Of a DNA stretch of 64,000 nucleotides, positions 29,255 to 38,924 are shown piece by piece. Under the pieces are notes generated by a model. That model saw nothing but the letters and a program-made list of their open reading frames with translations, was not told where the DNA came from and searched no databases. Made by a program: the position numbers and the translations under genes. Position 1 is the first letter of the stretch, and every line of letters starts with the position of its first letter. The stretch comes from Fuerstiella sp. (lineage in GTDB: Bacteria > Planctomycetota > Planctomycetia > Planctomycetales > Planctomycetaceae): contig JABABI010000005.1 of the NCBI GenBank assembly GCA_014238335.1, forward strand, positions 1 through 64,000, written 5' to 3'.

Positions 29255-30595
29255 TTATGGTCCATCGACGACACTGGCGGTAAATACAACTTCGTAGGCG
29301 ACGGACGGATCACACTCTCGAGGATTCGGCAGCAGGATACAATCATCGGTGATCACAGGCTGGAATTCCGCCCCCTTGATGATTCGGATATCACAGACTC
29401 GCTCAGGCAGCCACTGTACGATCGGGCGCCAACCTCGCTGCGACCCGTTCATGTTGATTGGCTTAAAGGAATCACTGCCACGATTCGGCGTGACTTGCAA
29501 CGTGTAATTTCTGTCGTTGACGGTCAGTGTCTGGTCGTAAGCGCAATCGCTTACGGCCAGCCGAGCTTCCCACTTCGGGTCTCCGTAAAACGCGACAACG
29601 TCCCGATCAAACTCCATGCCTCGCTGATTTCCGGCCCCGGTCTCGAGCGCGTGAATCAATGCAAAATGGTTGGCAAAAAATGCTTCCGTCAGCGAATAGC
29701 GACCGGGTTGTTCGACGAAGTAATCCAGCATACCCCAGCCTGCATAGCCAAACCACGTCGGCACGGTGTATCCAATCATCTGCTTCACACCGACATCGTT
29801 CATCCATGCCAGAGCCATGGCGTCCGGACCATCGATATGTCCCATCAGACAGTTGCCGATGGGCAGGTAGACTTTGGCATTTGGTGAATCAACGTCGATG
29901 CGCTGGCGCCGAGTATCTTCGCCGTACATCTGACCGTTCCTGGATTTAAAGAAGCCGTTGCGATAGCGAAAGCCCAGCTGCCAGTTCCTCTCGGTGGCAT
30001 GGCCGGACGTGACGAACAGATCCGGCTGGAAATCGTTCAGCGACTGCACCAGAGCCTCCGTTGTGTCGTCCGGGCCCTGCAATTGCTGCACGCTGCCGCC
30101 CTTCTGTTTTTGCACAAACTTGTTCTTAACCAGCTCGTCGTACCAAAGTCCCTGTTCGCACATTTCCAGGGCAATCTCTGTACCGGACGCTACCTTTCGT
30201 ACGGTCAGCGGCTCACGATACTTTGCGATGGCCAGCGCGTTGGCTGCGTCATAGCCGGTCAGAATGCCCCAAAACGTATCGGTGTAGGGATCGTCATCCA
30301 GCTCCCGAGTGAGCTGGTGCACGGCCGCCACAAATTCGCGTCCGGCTTCATCACGAGTCGACACGAAACACGTATGACGGGGATGATCCTGACTCAGCTG
30401 GTCAAGTACTTCGGTGGGGCTCGACTTATACGTCAGAAGATTCCCGTCATGTTTATGCACCAGCGCATCGGCGACAGCTTTCCATGACGCGTCCTCATAC
30501 GTCGTCGTATTTACGACAACACAATAATCGCCGGCATGCAGAAATGAGGTGCTGAAAATCGAAGTCAGCGCGAGTAATGCAATTAGGTGCCGCAT
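29255..30595 (-). CDS. Exported gingipain/C25-like (clan CD-like) putative cysteine peptidase
   Basis: ATG 30595 gives MRHLIALLALTSIFSTSFLHAG (signal). 'PDLFVTSGHATERNW' (candidate His) and 'KVYLPIGNCLMGHIDG' (candidate Cys) have the spacing and context expected of clan CD. Confidence 0.55.
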   Translation of the reverse strand: MRHLIALLALTSIFSTSFLHAGDYCVVVNTTTYEDASWKAVADALVHKHDGNLLTYKSSPTEVLDQLSQDHPRHTCFVSTRDEAGREFVAAVHQLTRELDDDPYTDTFWGILTGYDAANALAIAKYREPLTVRKVASGTEIALEMCEQGLWYDELVKNKFVQKQKGGSVQQLQGPDDTTEALVQSLNDFQPDLFVTSGHATERNWQLGFRYRNGFFKSRNGQMYGEDTRRQRIDVDSPNAKVYLPIGNCLMGHIDGPDAMALAWMNDVGVKQMIGYTVPTWFGYAGWGMLDYFVEQPGRYSLTEAFFANHFALIHALETGAGNQRGMEFDRDVVAFYGDPKWEARLAVSDCAYDQTLTVNDRNYTLQVTPNRGSDSFKPINMNGSQRGWRPIVQWLPERVCDIRIIKGAEFQPVITDDCILLPNPRECDPSVAYEVVFTASVVDGP

Positions 30596-30990
30596 AAGAA
30601 TCAACTCATTTGAAAGCAGGAAGTATGAACGTCGGAACTTACAGAAGCTTCTGACGAAGAAAAACTCACTGTCAGGCCTTCTTGTCTTCTGTTCACAGAA
30701 TACGGACAAGCCTTGATCGATTCCATTCCTGCCAGCCCGCTTACTCCAGAGAATCGGAATCCCACCGCAACCACAGTCAAACCGCACCTTGCCACTGTTA
30801 AGGCCGAATGTGCATGCGGAGTCAAATCCACACCGGCCAACATGGCCAGCAGGGGCCTCGCGCAGGCATTTTCGTCATAGAAAGCGTTGCAAAACGCCCG
30901 GCGGATTGTGATGACCGCACTCAGTTTTTCAATGTGATATACTGACGCCACACTGACCATCGACCGCAGTCACAAAGTCTGAGTTGGTCT

Positions 30991-31260
30991 ATGACCAGAA
31001 TAATCTATGGCTATTCCGGGGGAGGCAGTGGACATTCGTCGCGCGTTCGTGAGATGGCAGCCTGCTTGATCTCTGATGCCGGACACGACGTTCGACTCGC
31101 CAGCGACGACTGAGGTTATGACAATCTTGCAAAAGAATTTGATGTCATTGAAATCGAAGGCCTCACGATTTTCGCCGAGGAAAATATTGTATCGAGACTG
31201 CAGACCATCACAAAAAAGTTTAAGCGACTGCCAGCCTCCATTCGAGTGCTGACTCGTTGA
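30991..31260 (+). pseudogene. 5' fragment of an MJ1255-family-like glycosyltransferase with in-frame TGAs
   Basis: MTRIIYGYSGGGSGHSSRVREMAACLISDAGHDVRLASDD*GYDNLAKEFDVIEIEGLTIFAEENIVSRLQTITKKFKRLPASIRVLTR*WF: coherent glycosyltransferase N-terminus interrupted by two TGA codons. Confidence 0.65.
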
Positions 31261-31495
31261 TGGTTCTGGACGCAGTTTCACAACTCAAGATTGATCCGGA
31301 GTGTTCGGGGTTGAAGTTTCAGTAGGCCGCGTGAAACGCGGCGCCGATGGATTAATCAAAGTGGCGTGACCTTTGCTCAGTTCGAAACGGTGGCAGACAG
31401 CAGGCCACCTGCCTGCGCGACGCAGACACAGAAATGTGCGTGCCAGCACGCACCCTACTCGCTGACAGAGCCTGCAGCACCTGGTCGCGCCGTGC

Positions 31496-32890
31496 TTAAG
31501 ACAGCGTCAGGTAGCATACCGTCGAGACCAGTACGGCTCCGATCAGATTCAGTACGAACCCTTCGCGCATCATCCGTTGAATTGTCACTTCGCCAGTGCC
31601 GTAGACCATCGCGTTTGTGACTGTTGCCGCTGGCAACATGAACGACCAGTTCAGGCCCAGGGTCACCGGGATCATGACCAACATCGGATTTACATTGGCG
31701 GATGTGGCAACGGCCGCCATGACGGGCATCAAAATGCCGGCGACCGCAGTGTTGGTTGCGAATTCGGTAAAGAATGTCGCGAACAGACACAGGCAGAAGA
31801 TCATGACCGGCAGTGGCAGTACGGCCAGTGGCAGCAGCTCTCTTCCTGTGGCGGCACTCAGATCCGTTTCGCGGAACGCCATGCCGATAGCGATGCCGCC
31901 ACCGATAATGGAAAACAGGCCCCAGGGAATGCGGTTGGCGGTTTCCCAGTCCAGCAGTCGCGCGCCGTCGTTAGATCCCGATGGAAGCGTGAACAGCGCA
32001 ACAACGGCCGCCAGCGCAACCGTACTGTCGCCCGCGTGTCCGGACAGCTGAAGCCATGCACTCCATCCGCCGAACGGCGCCGTACGAGTCATCCACGCAA
32101 ACGCCGCCAGGCCAAAGACGATCAGAACTCGTGTTTGATCCGTCTGCCATTCACCCGGATCGGGCACTGACAATCGCTCTTTTTCTCGCGAAAATCCTCG
32201 CGACAGCCACAGCCAGACGACCGGTAACATCAGAACGGTGGCCGGCAGCCCCATGCGCATCCATTCCGGAAAACCTATTTCAATACCGGTTGCCTCGCGA
32301 TAGTTTTCGATCATGATCAGATTCGGAGGAGTGCCGATGGGAGTGCCGCTGCCACCCACAGCGGCGCCGTACGCAACTGCCAGCAGTAACGGGGGCGCGA
32401 GTCGCGACCGATCCGGTGCCTGGTCAAGGACAGCCAGTGCCACCGGCAGCAGCATGAGAACAGTGGCGGTGTTCGAAACCCACATACTCAGAATCGCAGC
32501 CGTTACCAGGAATCCCAGAATCAGTCGACGAGCGTCCGTTCCGATCAGCCGCACCATGCCCAGTGCGATTCGGCGATGAGCACCGCTCTTTTCCATCGCG
32601 GTTGACAACATCGCCCCGGCCAGCATCAGCAGGATGAGCGTATGACCATACGCGTGGGCGATCTCTCGATGATCAAGAATTCCGGCCAGCGGAAAGACGG
32701 CGAATGGTACAAGCCCCGTCGCCGGCAGCGGAATGGACTCGAACATCCACCAGATGCCGCACAGCACAGTAACACCGGCACACCAGCAGGCTGGCGTCGC
32801 CAGACCTCTCCCCCTTAGCCAGAATCCCACGACCGCAGCCAGCACCGGGCCGGCGGGCAGCATCCATTGCTTTTCAAATCTGAGTGTCAT
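31496..32890 (-). CDS. SLC13/DASS family sodium:anion symporter
   Basis: 'AVGGSGTPIGTPPNLIMIENYREATG', multiple TM helices, 'TEFATNTAVAGILMPVMAAVATSANVNPMLVMIPVTLGLNWSFMLPAATVTNAMVYGTG'. Confidence 0.92.
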   Translation of the reverse strand: MTLRFEKQWMLPAGPVLAAVVGFWLRGRGLATPACWCAGVTVLCGIWWMFESIPLPATGLVPFAVFPLAGILDHREIAHAYGHTLILLMLAGAMLSTAMEKSGAHRRIALGMVRLIGTDARRLILGFLVTAAILSMWVSNTATVLMLLPVALAVLDQAPDRSRLAPPLLLAVAYGAAVGGSGTPIGTPPNLIMIENYREATGIEIGFPEWMRMGLPATVLMLPVVWLWLSRGFSREKERLSVPDPGEWQTDQTRVLIVFGLAAFAWMTRTAPFGGWSAWLQLSGHAGDSTVALAAVVALFTLPSGSNDGARLLDWETANRIPWGLFSIIGGGIAIGMAFRETDLSAATGRELLPLAVLPLPVMIFCLCLFATFFTEFATNTAVAGILMPVMAAVATSANVNPMLVMIPVTLGLNWSFMLPAATVTNAMVYGTGEVTIQRMMREGFVLNLIGAVLVSTVCYLTLS

Positions 32891-32989
32891 GAGCCAAGCA
32901 ATTACTGTGTGGTCAGATGCAAACCGGATCCGGAAGACTGTAACATTGGCGCTGCCGAAGACAAACGACGATCAGTCTGAGACGAAAAT

Positions 32990-33811
32990 ATGACACCTGA
33001 CCCCGAATTTGTTCGCATGACGCCTGGCTGCGGTGCGCTCGTTCGCGGAATCGATCTGGCCCAGCCGTTCGACCAGACCGCAGTTGAAAAGCTGACAAAT
33101 GCACTTGCCGAATACGGTGCACTGTTCTTTCGCGATCAGGAGTTGACGCATGAGCAGCATAAGAGTCTGGGCCGTTGTTTCGGCGAGCTGCATCTGCATC
33201 CGGCGTGGCCACGCCTTGTGGACGGGCATCCCGAAATCATGGAACTCTACACCGATGAGAATTCGGAACGCGTTGCCGGCGAAGACTGGCACTCAGACGT
33301 CACGTGTGATCGCGAACCACCACTGGGAACGATTCTGCGCATGATCGAAGTGCCCCCGGTGGGCGGCGACACACTGTTCGCAAATATGTGTGCAGCCTTC
33401 GAAACGCTTTCTGCGCCGATGCAGAAGTTCCTTGAGGGATTAACGGCGATGCACGATGGAGAAAATGCTTATCGTGGTCGCTATGCAGACGCGTCGGAAG
33501 GGGGAAAGACGTATCCCCAATCGGAACATCCCGTCGTTCGCACGCACCCGGTCAGCGGTCGCAAAGCCTTATTCGTAAATCGCATCTTCACCACACGGAT
33601 CATGGGACTGACGTCACACGAAAGTGACTCTACGCTGCGAATGCTCTTTGACCACATTACAAGACCAGAATTTCAATGCCGGTTTCAATGGCAGGCCGGC
33701 TCCGTGGCTTTCTGGGACAACCGCTGCGTTCAGCATTACGCGTTGTGGGACTATTACCCCAGTCGACGCCGCGGCCTGCGTGTGACCATCAAGGGTGATG
33801 TTCCGTATTGA
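32990..33811 (+). CDS. TauD/TfdA family Fe(II)/2-oxoglutarate dioxygenase
   Basis: 'GCGALVRGIDLAQPFDQTAVEKLTNALAEYGALFFRDQELTHEQH', 'AGEDWHSDVTCDREPPLGTILRMIEVPPVGGDTLFANM', 'VAFWDNRCVQHYALWDYYPSRRRGLRVTIKG'. Confidence 0.93.
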   Translation: MTPDPEFVRMTPGCGALVRGIDLAQPFDQTAVEKLTNALAEYGALFFRDQELTHEQHKSLGRCFGELHLHPAWPRLVDGHPEIMELYTDENSERVAGEDWHSDVTCDREPPLGTILRMIEVPPVGGDTLFANMCAAFETLSAPMQKFLEGLTAMHDGENAYRGRYADASEGGKTYPQSEHPVVRTHPVSGRKALFVNRIFTTRIMGLTSHESDSTLRMLFDHITRPEFQCRFQWQAGSVAFWDNRCVQHYALWDYYPSRRRGLRVTIKGDVPY

Positions 33812-33814
33812 CCA

Positions 33815-35932
33815 TCAGACGACGGCATAAATCGGACTCGACCATGCCATGTGGCCGTCTTCCTGGATGACGCAGATGTAGATCGGGTTGTCACCTTGGC
33901 TCAGGTACTTCGGATCGATGCGAACCGTCTTGCGGAGGTCTCGCGGACCGTCGGCGGGGGGCAGCCGACAGGCGGAAATCTGCTTGCCGATGCCGCCAAC
34001 GCTGTGCGGACGTCCCTTGACTCCCAGCTTCGAGATTTCCGCGTGCAGACTTCGCTGACTGGTTTCGACGTGCAGCTTGCCGGAAAGTCGGTTCACGTCC
34101 AGGATCACTCCGGAAACGCCTCCTGTGGTGATGGACTCCCACCTGAGTTCACGGCTGCTTAGTCGTTCACAATTTTTTTCCGGGTTCCAGAAGTTGATCG
34201 TCTTGAACGATTCGATCCGCGCGGCGCCCAGCTTCAGACAGCCATCCCAGTTCACCTGACGTCCGCGACCGCGGAATTCTGCGCCCTGCCAGAGCAGTTT
34301 AATGCGGTTTGACAGGTTCCGCTTCGAATACGTTCGCAGTGTCTTCAGCACACGCATACCGTTGCGTACTTCGACGCGTTCCAGTGGCGCCGTGCCGGCA
34401 ACGGACACCGACAGTTCCAGCGACTCGCCTTTACCAATGTTGACAACCTCGCCGATGGAATGGCCCGCACTTGTTTGCACATCCAGCAAAATGCGGGCGC
34501 CGGTCGTCGCATAAACACGGCGTTGCTGATAGGCGTCCCAGACAGAGTTCCGGTCCAGCGTATCAGACAGAATAGCGGTCAGGCCTCCATAGCTGCCGAA
34601 TTTTCCAGCTCCCGGGAAACTGGCACCAGGACGTCCTTTGTGCCCGTCAGAATTGGCCACGATGCCGATCCGGTAGCCGCGTGAAAATGCGTCGTCCAGC
34701 ATCCATTCAAAAGTACCCCATGCTGAATGCACCTCCACAACCGGTTCCAGTCCAGCGTGATGTCGGGCCAGATCCGCGTATCGTCCACCGACATGCGGGA
34801 TCAGCATTACATCGCGCCGCTGCTGTTCCTGTTCCATGCGGGCGAACAGACCCTCAACTGACGGACAGCAGCTGTCGGCCAATTCAGTCGTCTCGACCAG
34901 GGCCGTGCTGCTGCGGCCGATCACACCGCCCTCTTCCTTAAAGAACACATTGCGATCGCCGCCGAGGCCGGTATTGCCGCTCCATTCCCAGCCAGGAAAG
35001 GTCACGAACTTTCCTGGCTGATTGAAGCGGGCTGTGGTGTCGTTGATGGTCTGCCAGAAGGCGTCCGTGATCTGAAAATCATTTCCCTGATGACCGCACG
35101 CGTCGACAAAGGCACTGTCCTGCGCGAATCGAAAGTACTGCTCGATGGAATTGGTTCCAATTGTCTCTTCACTTTGCCCGTGCAGGTCAGCCCAGTATCG
35201 TGTCGCCGCGTCGGCTGACACGTGGACGGGATTGGTTTCGGCCGAAAGACCCGTCGCGTCGTCCGTCGCGTCGTCCGTCACGTTGATGCGATGAATTCCT
35301 TCCGGCAGGCCCGGTTGAGTCATGCGCCGGGACCGACCGGCCGGGTTTCCCCAGACATCTTCCAGCTTCCAGCGCACGGAGAGTTTCTTTCCTGGAATCG
35401 CCTGGCTGGGTGCGACGGCCACAAGCCGAACCGGTTCGCCGGCTACGATTCGAAATGTCGGCGACTTTGGCAGTTCCTCGTAAACGTAAGTCGCGTAGCG
35501 ATCAACCAGTGTCTTTAGCTCAAATGTGTCCTCAGCAAACGTCTGCATCCGCCAGCCAGAAGAACCGCCCGATGTATCACCGATCGTCAGCGTGATCGAA
35601 TCATCCTTCCGCAGATATCCCTGCAGCACCTTGAGCTGAAGTGTTCGCCCCCACGGTCGACGGAAGTCCTTGACATCGTAGCCAAGTTGCAGATGGGCTC
35701 CGTTCGATGCAACGACGGTTGTGTAGTTCGGCGCCGCAGGGTCGTCGAACTGCGGTATTCCGGAATCGGTTGCGTAGCGAGTAACGATCTTCAGCGACCC
35801 GGTGTCGTCGATTCCTGCAAAGCCGGCGGTGTATTTCAACACGCAGGTCTGCCAGCTGCCCGCGACGACGGATCCTCGCAGGCTGCAGGTGATCCGTCCG
35901 AGGTTGCTGGTGTCAGAGTGAGGCTGAGACAT
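33815..35932 (-). CDS. DUF3604-like protein (PHP-like metal-dependent domain)
   Basis: 'RYWADLHGQSEETIGTNSIEQYFRFAQDSAFVDACGHQGNDFQITDAFWQ', 'FPGWEWSGNTGLGGDRNVFF', 'GIVANSDGHKGRPGASFPG'. Confidence 0.75.
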   Translation of the reverse strand: MSQPHSDTSNLGRITCSLRGSVVAGSWQTCVLKYTAGFAGIDDTGSLKIVTRYATDSGIPQFDDPAAPNYTTVVASNGAHLQLGYDVKDFRRPWGRTLQLKVLQGYLRKDDSITLTIGDTSGGSSGWRMQTFAEDTFELKTLVDRYATYVYEELPKSPTFRIVAGEPVRLVAVAPSQAIPGKKLSVRWKLEDVWGNPAGRSRRMTQPGLPEGIHRINVTDDATDDATGLSAETNPVHVSADAATRYWADLHGQSEETIGTNSIEQYFRFAQDSAFVDACGHQGNDFQITDAFWQTINDTTARFNQPGKFVTFPGWEWSGNTGLGGDRNVFFKEEGGVIGRSSTALVETTELADSCCPSVEGLFARMEQEQQRRDVMLIPHVGGRYADLARHHAGLEPVVEVHSAWGTFEWMLDDAFSRGYRIGIVANSDGHKGRPGASFPGAGKFGSYGGLTAILSDTLDRNSVWDAYQQRRVYATTGARILLDVQTSAGHSIGEVVNIGKGESLELSVSVAGTAPLERVEVRNGMRVLKTLRTYSKRNLSNRIKLLWQGAEFRGRGRQVNWDGCLKLGAARIESFKTINFWNPEKNCERLSSRELRWESITTGGVSGVILDVNRLSGKLHVETSQRSLHAEISKLGVKGRPHSVGGIGKQISACRLPPADGPRDLRKTVRIDPKYLSQGDNPIYICVIQEDGHMAWSSPIYAVV

Positions 35933-36482
35933 ATGTTGTTTCTTAATCGTTTATCACAGGGACGAGCGTCGAATTGCGGGGTCGCAAGCTCGAGCTGCGG
36001 AGTGCGGGTGTGGACACGTCGGTTGGCCGCGACAAGTCCGGGATGGAAGTGTCGACCACACAATCCTGCGTGATTGCCGTGGTCACCATTCTAAACGCAG
36101 TTGGAGCAGAATGGCACAGAGCTGTGCCAGCGACCAGCAGATGACGGTCGGCACACTGGCTGAGTCAGAAGGCATGCAGTCACGGACTGTTGTGAAACCG
36201 GGAGGGTGGTCGGAGCGAGGAACGCGTGAAACTCGGGGGCTTCCTTCGCAGCCTCAGTTCAGCCTCCGGTCACCCACCAGTCCGATACCACAATCCGTGG
36301 CTGCACCCGCCGTCAATCTTACCGGTGCTGTTGACCGTTATTATGCACTGAAGCAGCGTAAGCGTCTGGCACGAACTTCTCAGCGATCAGTACGACAAAG
36401 TCCCGTGTGCTTTGCGTGGAGCGTTGGTGAAGTTGGAATTGAAGAGCATGATTGGCGGTCCGGATGGCGAGAATGGGGTGGA

Positions 36483-37904
36483 TTACTGATTCTCGTTCTT
36501 CTTCGTGGGCGTCGTCTTCGGCGTCCTGGCAGGTTTCCTGTTTATTTTGGGCAGGTGGGCGGCGAGATTTTCTTTGATGACGCCCATGTCGGTGCTGCCA
36601 GCGAGGTTGGTGAACTCGTAAGCATCGTTTTTGTGGTCGTAGAGTTCTTCAGTGCCATCGGCGTAACGAATGTAACGGTAGCGCCCGTCGCGGATGGCGT
36701 GATTGAGGTAGCCGTGGGTCGTGAGTGCAACGCCGTCCCAGTTCGACTTTGGATTCTGAAGAAGCGGGACGATGCTCTTGCCTTCGAGGTGTCCGGGCGG
36801 CTCAAGCCCTGCCAGTTTGCAGAGTGTGGGGTAAATGCTCATGAAGTCGACAGGCCGATCGCAGACCGTGCCGGGTTTCGTAACACCGGGCGCGACCCAG
36901 ATAAACGGAGTGCGAGTGGCTTCCTCCCAGAGCGCAAATTTACGCCAGTGTTGTTTCTCACCCAGGTGCCAGCCATGGTCGCCCCAGAAGACAATGATGG
37001 TGTTGTCGCGTTGGGGGCTTGCTTCGTAGGCGTCGAGCAGGCGGCCAACGTTCATGTCGACGTAGGCGATCGTTGCGAGATAGGACTGGACAGCGTCTTT
37101 CCAGCGACCGGACTTAAGGAACCTGGCATGGTCTTTCTGAGGGCCCGCCATGCGCACGCCGGCTTTGGGAAGATCTTCGAGGTCGTCTTTGCGGTGGGGC
37201 GGTAGCCGTACGTCTTCACGTGGATACATCTCGTAGTATTTGCGAGGTACGGCCCATGGGAGATGAGGCTTGATGAGGCCGCAGGCGATGAAGAACGGCT
37301 TGTCACGTTTCTGCTTCATGCGGTCGATACAAAAGTCGACGGTGTGCCAGTCGGGGAGGTCTTTGTCGTGAAGATCGAGGGGCAGCGGCTCGTGGTAGCC
37401 TTCGTATTTTGTGGGAGCACGACCGGCACTGTTCTCTCTCGTCGTGGGCGGGTACTCGTCCCATTCTGAAGCGTAAACGCTTTTCATTCCGCTGGCGCTG
37501 GAGTGGTAGGTCTTGCCCATCGCAGCGGTGTAGTAGCCGTTTTTCCTGAAGTGGGCGTTAAGATTGAGTCCTTCTTTGATGTGTCGCTTCCAGGGGTCGC
37601 CGTTGACATAGCAGCCCGAAGTATGTGGACGGATGCCGGACCAGAGAGCGGCGCGGGAAGGGCCGCAGGCAGGTGCCGCACAGTGCGCGTTGGTGAACGA
37701 CACGCCCATCGCAGCGAGACGATCGATGTTGGGAGTCTTGCACTGCGGATTACGGCCGGTGTAGCCGACCCAATGATTGAGATCATCGACGGGAATGAAG
37801 AGAACATTGGGCGACTTCGCCGTAGCTGACAGCCCCGAGTTCAAAGTCAAAAGTAGAAGAACGAGCAGGAAGACTCTGCGGCTGCTGGGGCGCATGGAGT
37901 TCAC
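36483..37904 (-). CDS. Sulfatase (iduronate-2-sulfatase-like), exported
   Basis: Signal-like N-terminus, 'NVLFIPVDDLNHWVGYTG', formylglycine motif 'CGPSRAALWSG', 'VFWGDHGWHLGEKQHWRKFALWEEATRTPFIW'. Confidence 0.95.
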   Translation of the reverse strand: MNSMRPSSRRVFLLVLLLLTLNSGLSATAKSPNVLFIPVDDLNHWVGYTGRNPQCKTPNIDRLAAMGVSFTNAHCAAPACGPSRAALWSGIRPHTSGCYVNGDPWKRHIKEGLNLNAHFRKNGYYTAAMGKTYHSSASGMKSVYASEWDEYPPTTRENSAGRAPTKYEGYHEPLPLDLHDKDLPDWHTVDFCIDRMKQKRDKPFFIACGLIKPHLPWAVPRKYYEMYPREDVRLPPHRKDDLEDLPKAGVRMAGPQKDHARFLKSGRWKDAVQSYLATIAYVDMNVGRLLDAYEASPQRDNTIIVFWGDHGWHLGEKQHWRKFALWEEATRTPFIWVAPGVTKPGTVCDRPVDFMSIYPTLCKLAGLEPPGHLEGKSIVPLLQNPKSNWDGVALTTHGYLNHAIRDGRYRYIRYADGTEELYDHKNDAYEFTNLAGSTDMGVIKENLAAHLPKINRKPARTPKTTPTKKNENQ

Positions 37905-38399
37905 GAGTTACTTCCTTTTGAAAATCCTCGGACTGAACCAGTCGGTGGAGGAAAGCAAGGGAGGCGTGGTTATGGCCTTGGGTTTGGACAACGATGCGTT
38001 CGGCGAACTGTCAGTCGCCAGTGCCATAGGGCCTCCGAAGTACGTATTCTATCAGGGCTCCGGTAAGGCCGCGAGCAACATCATCTTTCTGTTCGCATCT
38101 CGACGAAGTATTTGAAGTGCGGCGCCGCTGGGCAGCATACCGCTGGCATCACCGTGGTGTGATGCAGCGACTGTTTTCAATACCGTTCGCGGGACGGCTG
38201 AGCTGTGTCAGAAGAAGGTGGTTAGATGACACGTGTCACCCAACGCATGAGTTGATGAGAGAACTACAGACTCGTGCCGTCTTCCGAAATCAATGCGGCG
38301 TGCACGGGCATCTCCTCACCATCACATCGCGGCTACGCGCGGTCAACAGATTCAGGCAGTATGAAGAGCCATCGGGCACAGGGCTTGACACGTGTTCCA

Positions 38400-38898
38400 C
38401 CGGGGAATACTGCGGGGATGCGTGTCATCCGCCGAGAAGTCGAATTGTTGTTGGCGTGAGCACTATCAGGACCGAGTGTCAGGCTTCGCTCAATATTTTG
38501 ACCCAACGGCCATCTGGAATGTCAGCACCGCGACAAAAGTCTGCCAGTTGCAATGCTGTTCCGCACGGTTCTGATTCTTACCCGATGGGTCGCGCATCGT
38601 GACGTTCGGAGCCGCCGGGCGATCTGCTCCTGTTCAGCTGTGGAACGCATCAACGGGCCAACTGATTTGCAACTTTCAGGGTGATATTTCGGGAGTGGAC
38701 TGCACCGAATGGGCAGGCGCTGGCGACCGGCAGATGCTCTGGGATATCGCGACGGCCCCCAAGCTGTTGGTACTGGAAGGGCACATCAAGACGATCCGAT
38801 CATTTAGCTTTTCAGATGACGGTTGCTCTCTTGTATCTGCCTCGGCCGACGAAACCCCGCGAGTGTGGAGGGCAGCTCTGCTCGAAGATGCCAATTAA
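38400..38898 (+). pseudogene. Degenerate WD40-repeat gene fragment
   Basis: In one frame: '...TAIWNVSTATKVCQLQCCSARF*FLPDGSRIVTFGAAGRSAPVQLWNASTGQLICNFQGD...LLVLEGHIKTIRSFSFSDDGCSLVSASADETPRVWRA'. In-frame TGA at 38572..38574, no intact start. Confidence 0.65.
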
Positions 38899-38924
38899 GC
38901 GGGGCACATCGCTATGTTTTCGAA

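Noticed and set aside
30991-31260. Possible TGA recoding (selenocysteine or Trp) in the glycosyltransferase fragment
   Set aside because: TGA acts as a normal stop throughout the window, including ATGA/GTGA overlaps, and only a 5' fragment of the gene remains. Pseudogene decay is simpler.
36111-37205. 364-aa plus-strand ORF
   Set aside because: Largely antisense to the clear sulfatase gene 36483..37904, with no recognisable domain. Long antisense frames are expected in GC-rich coding DNA.
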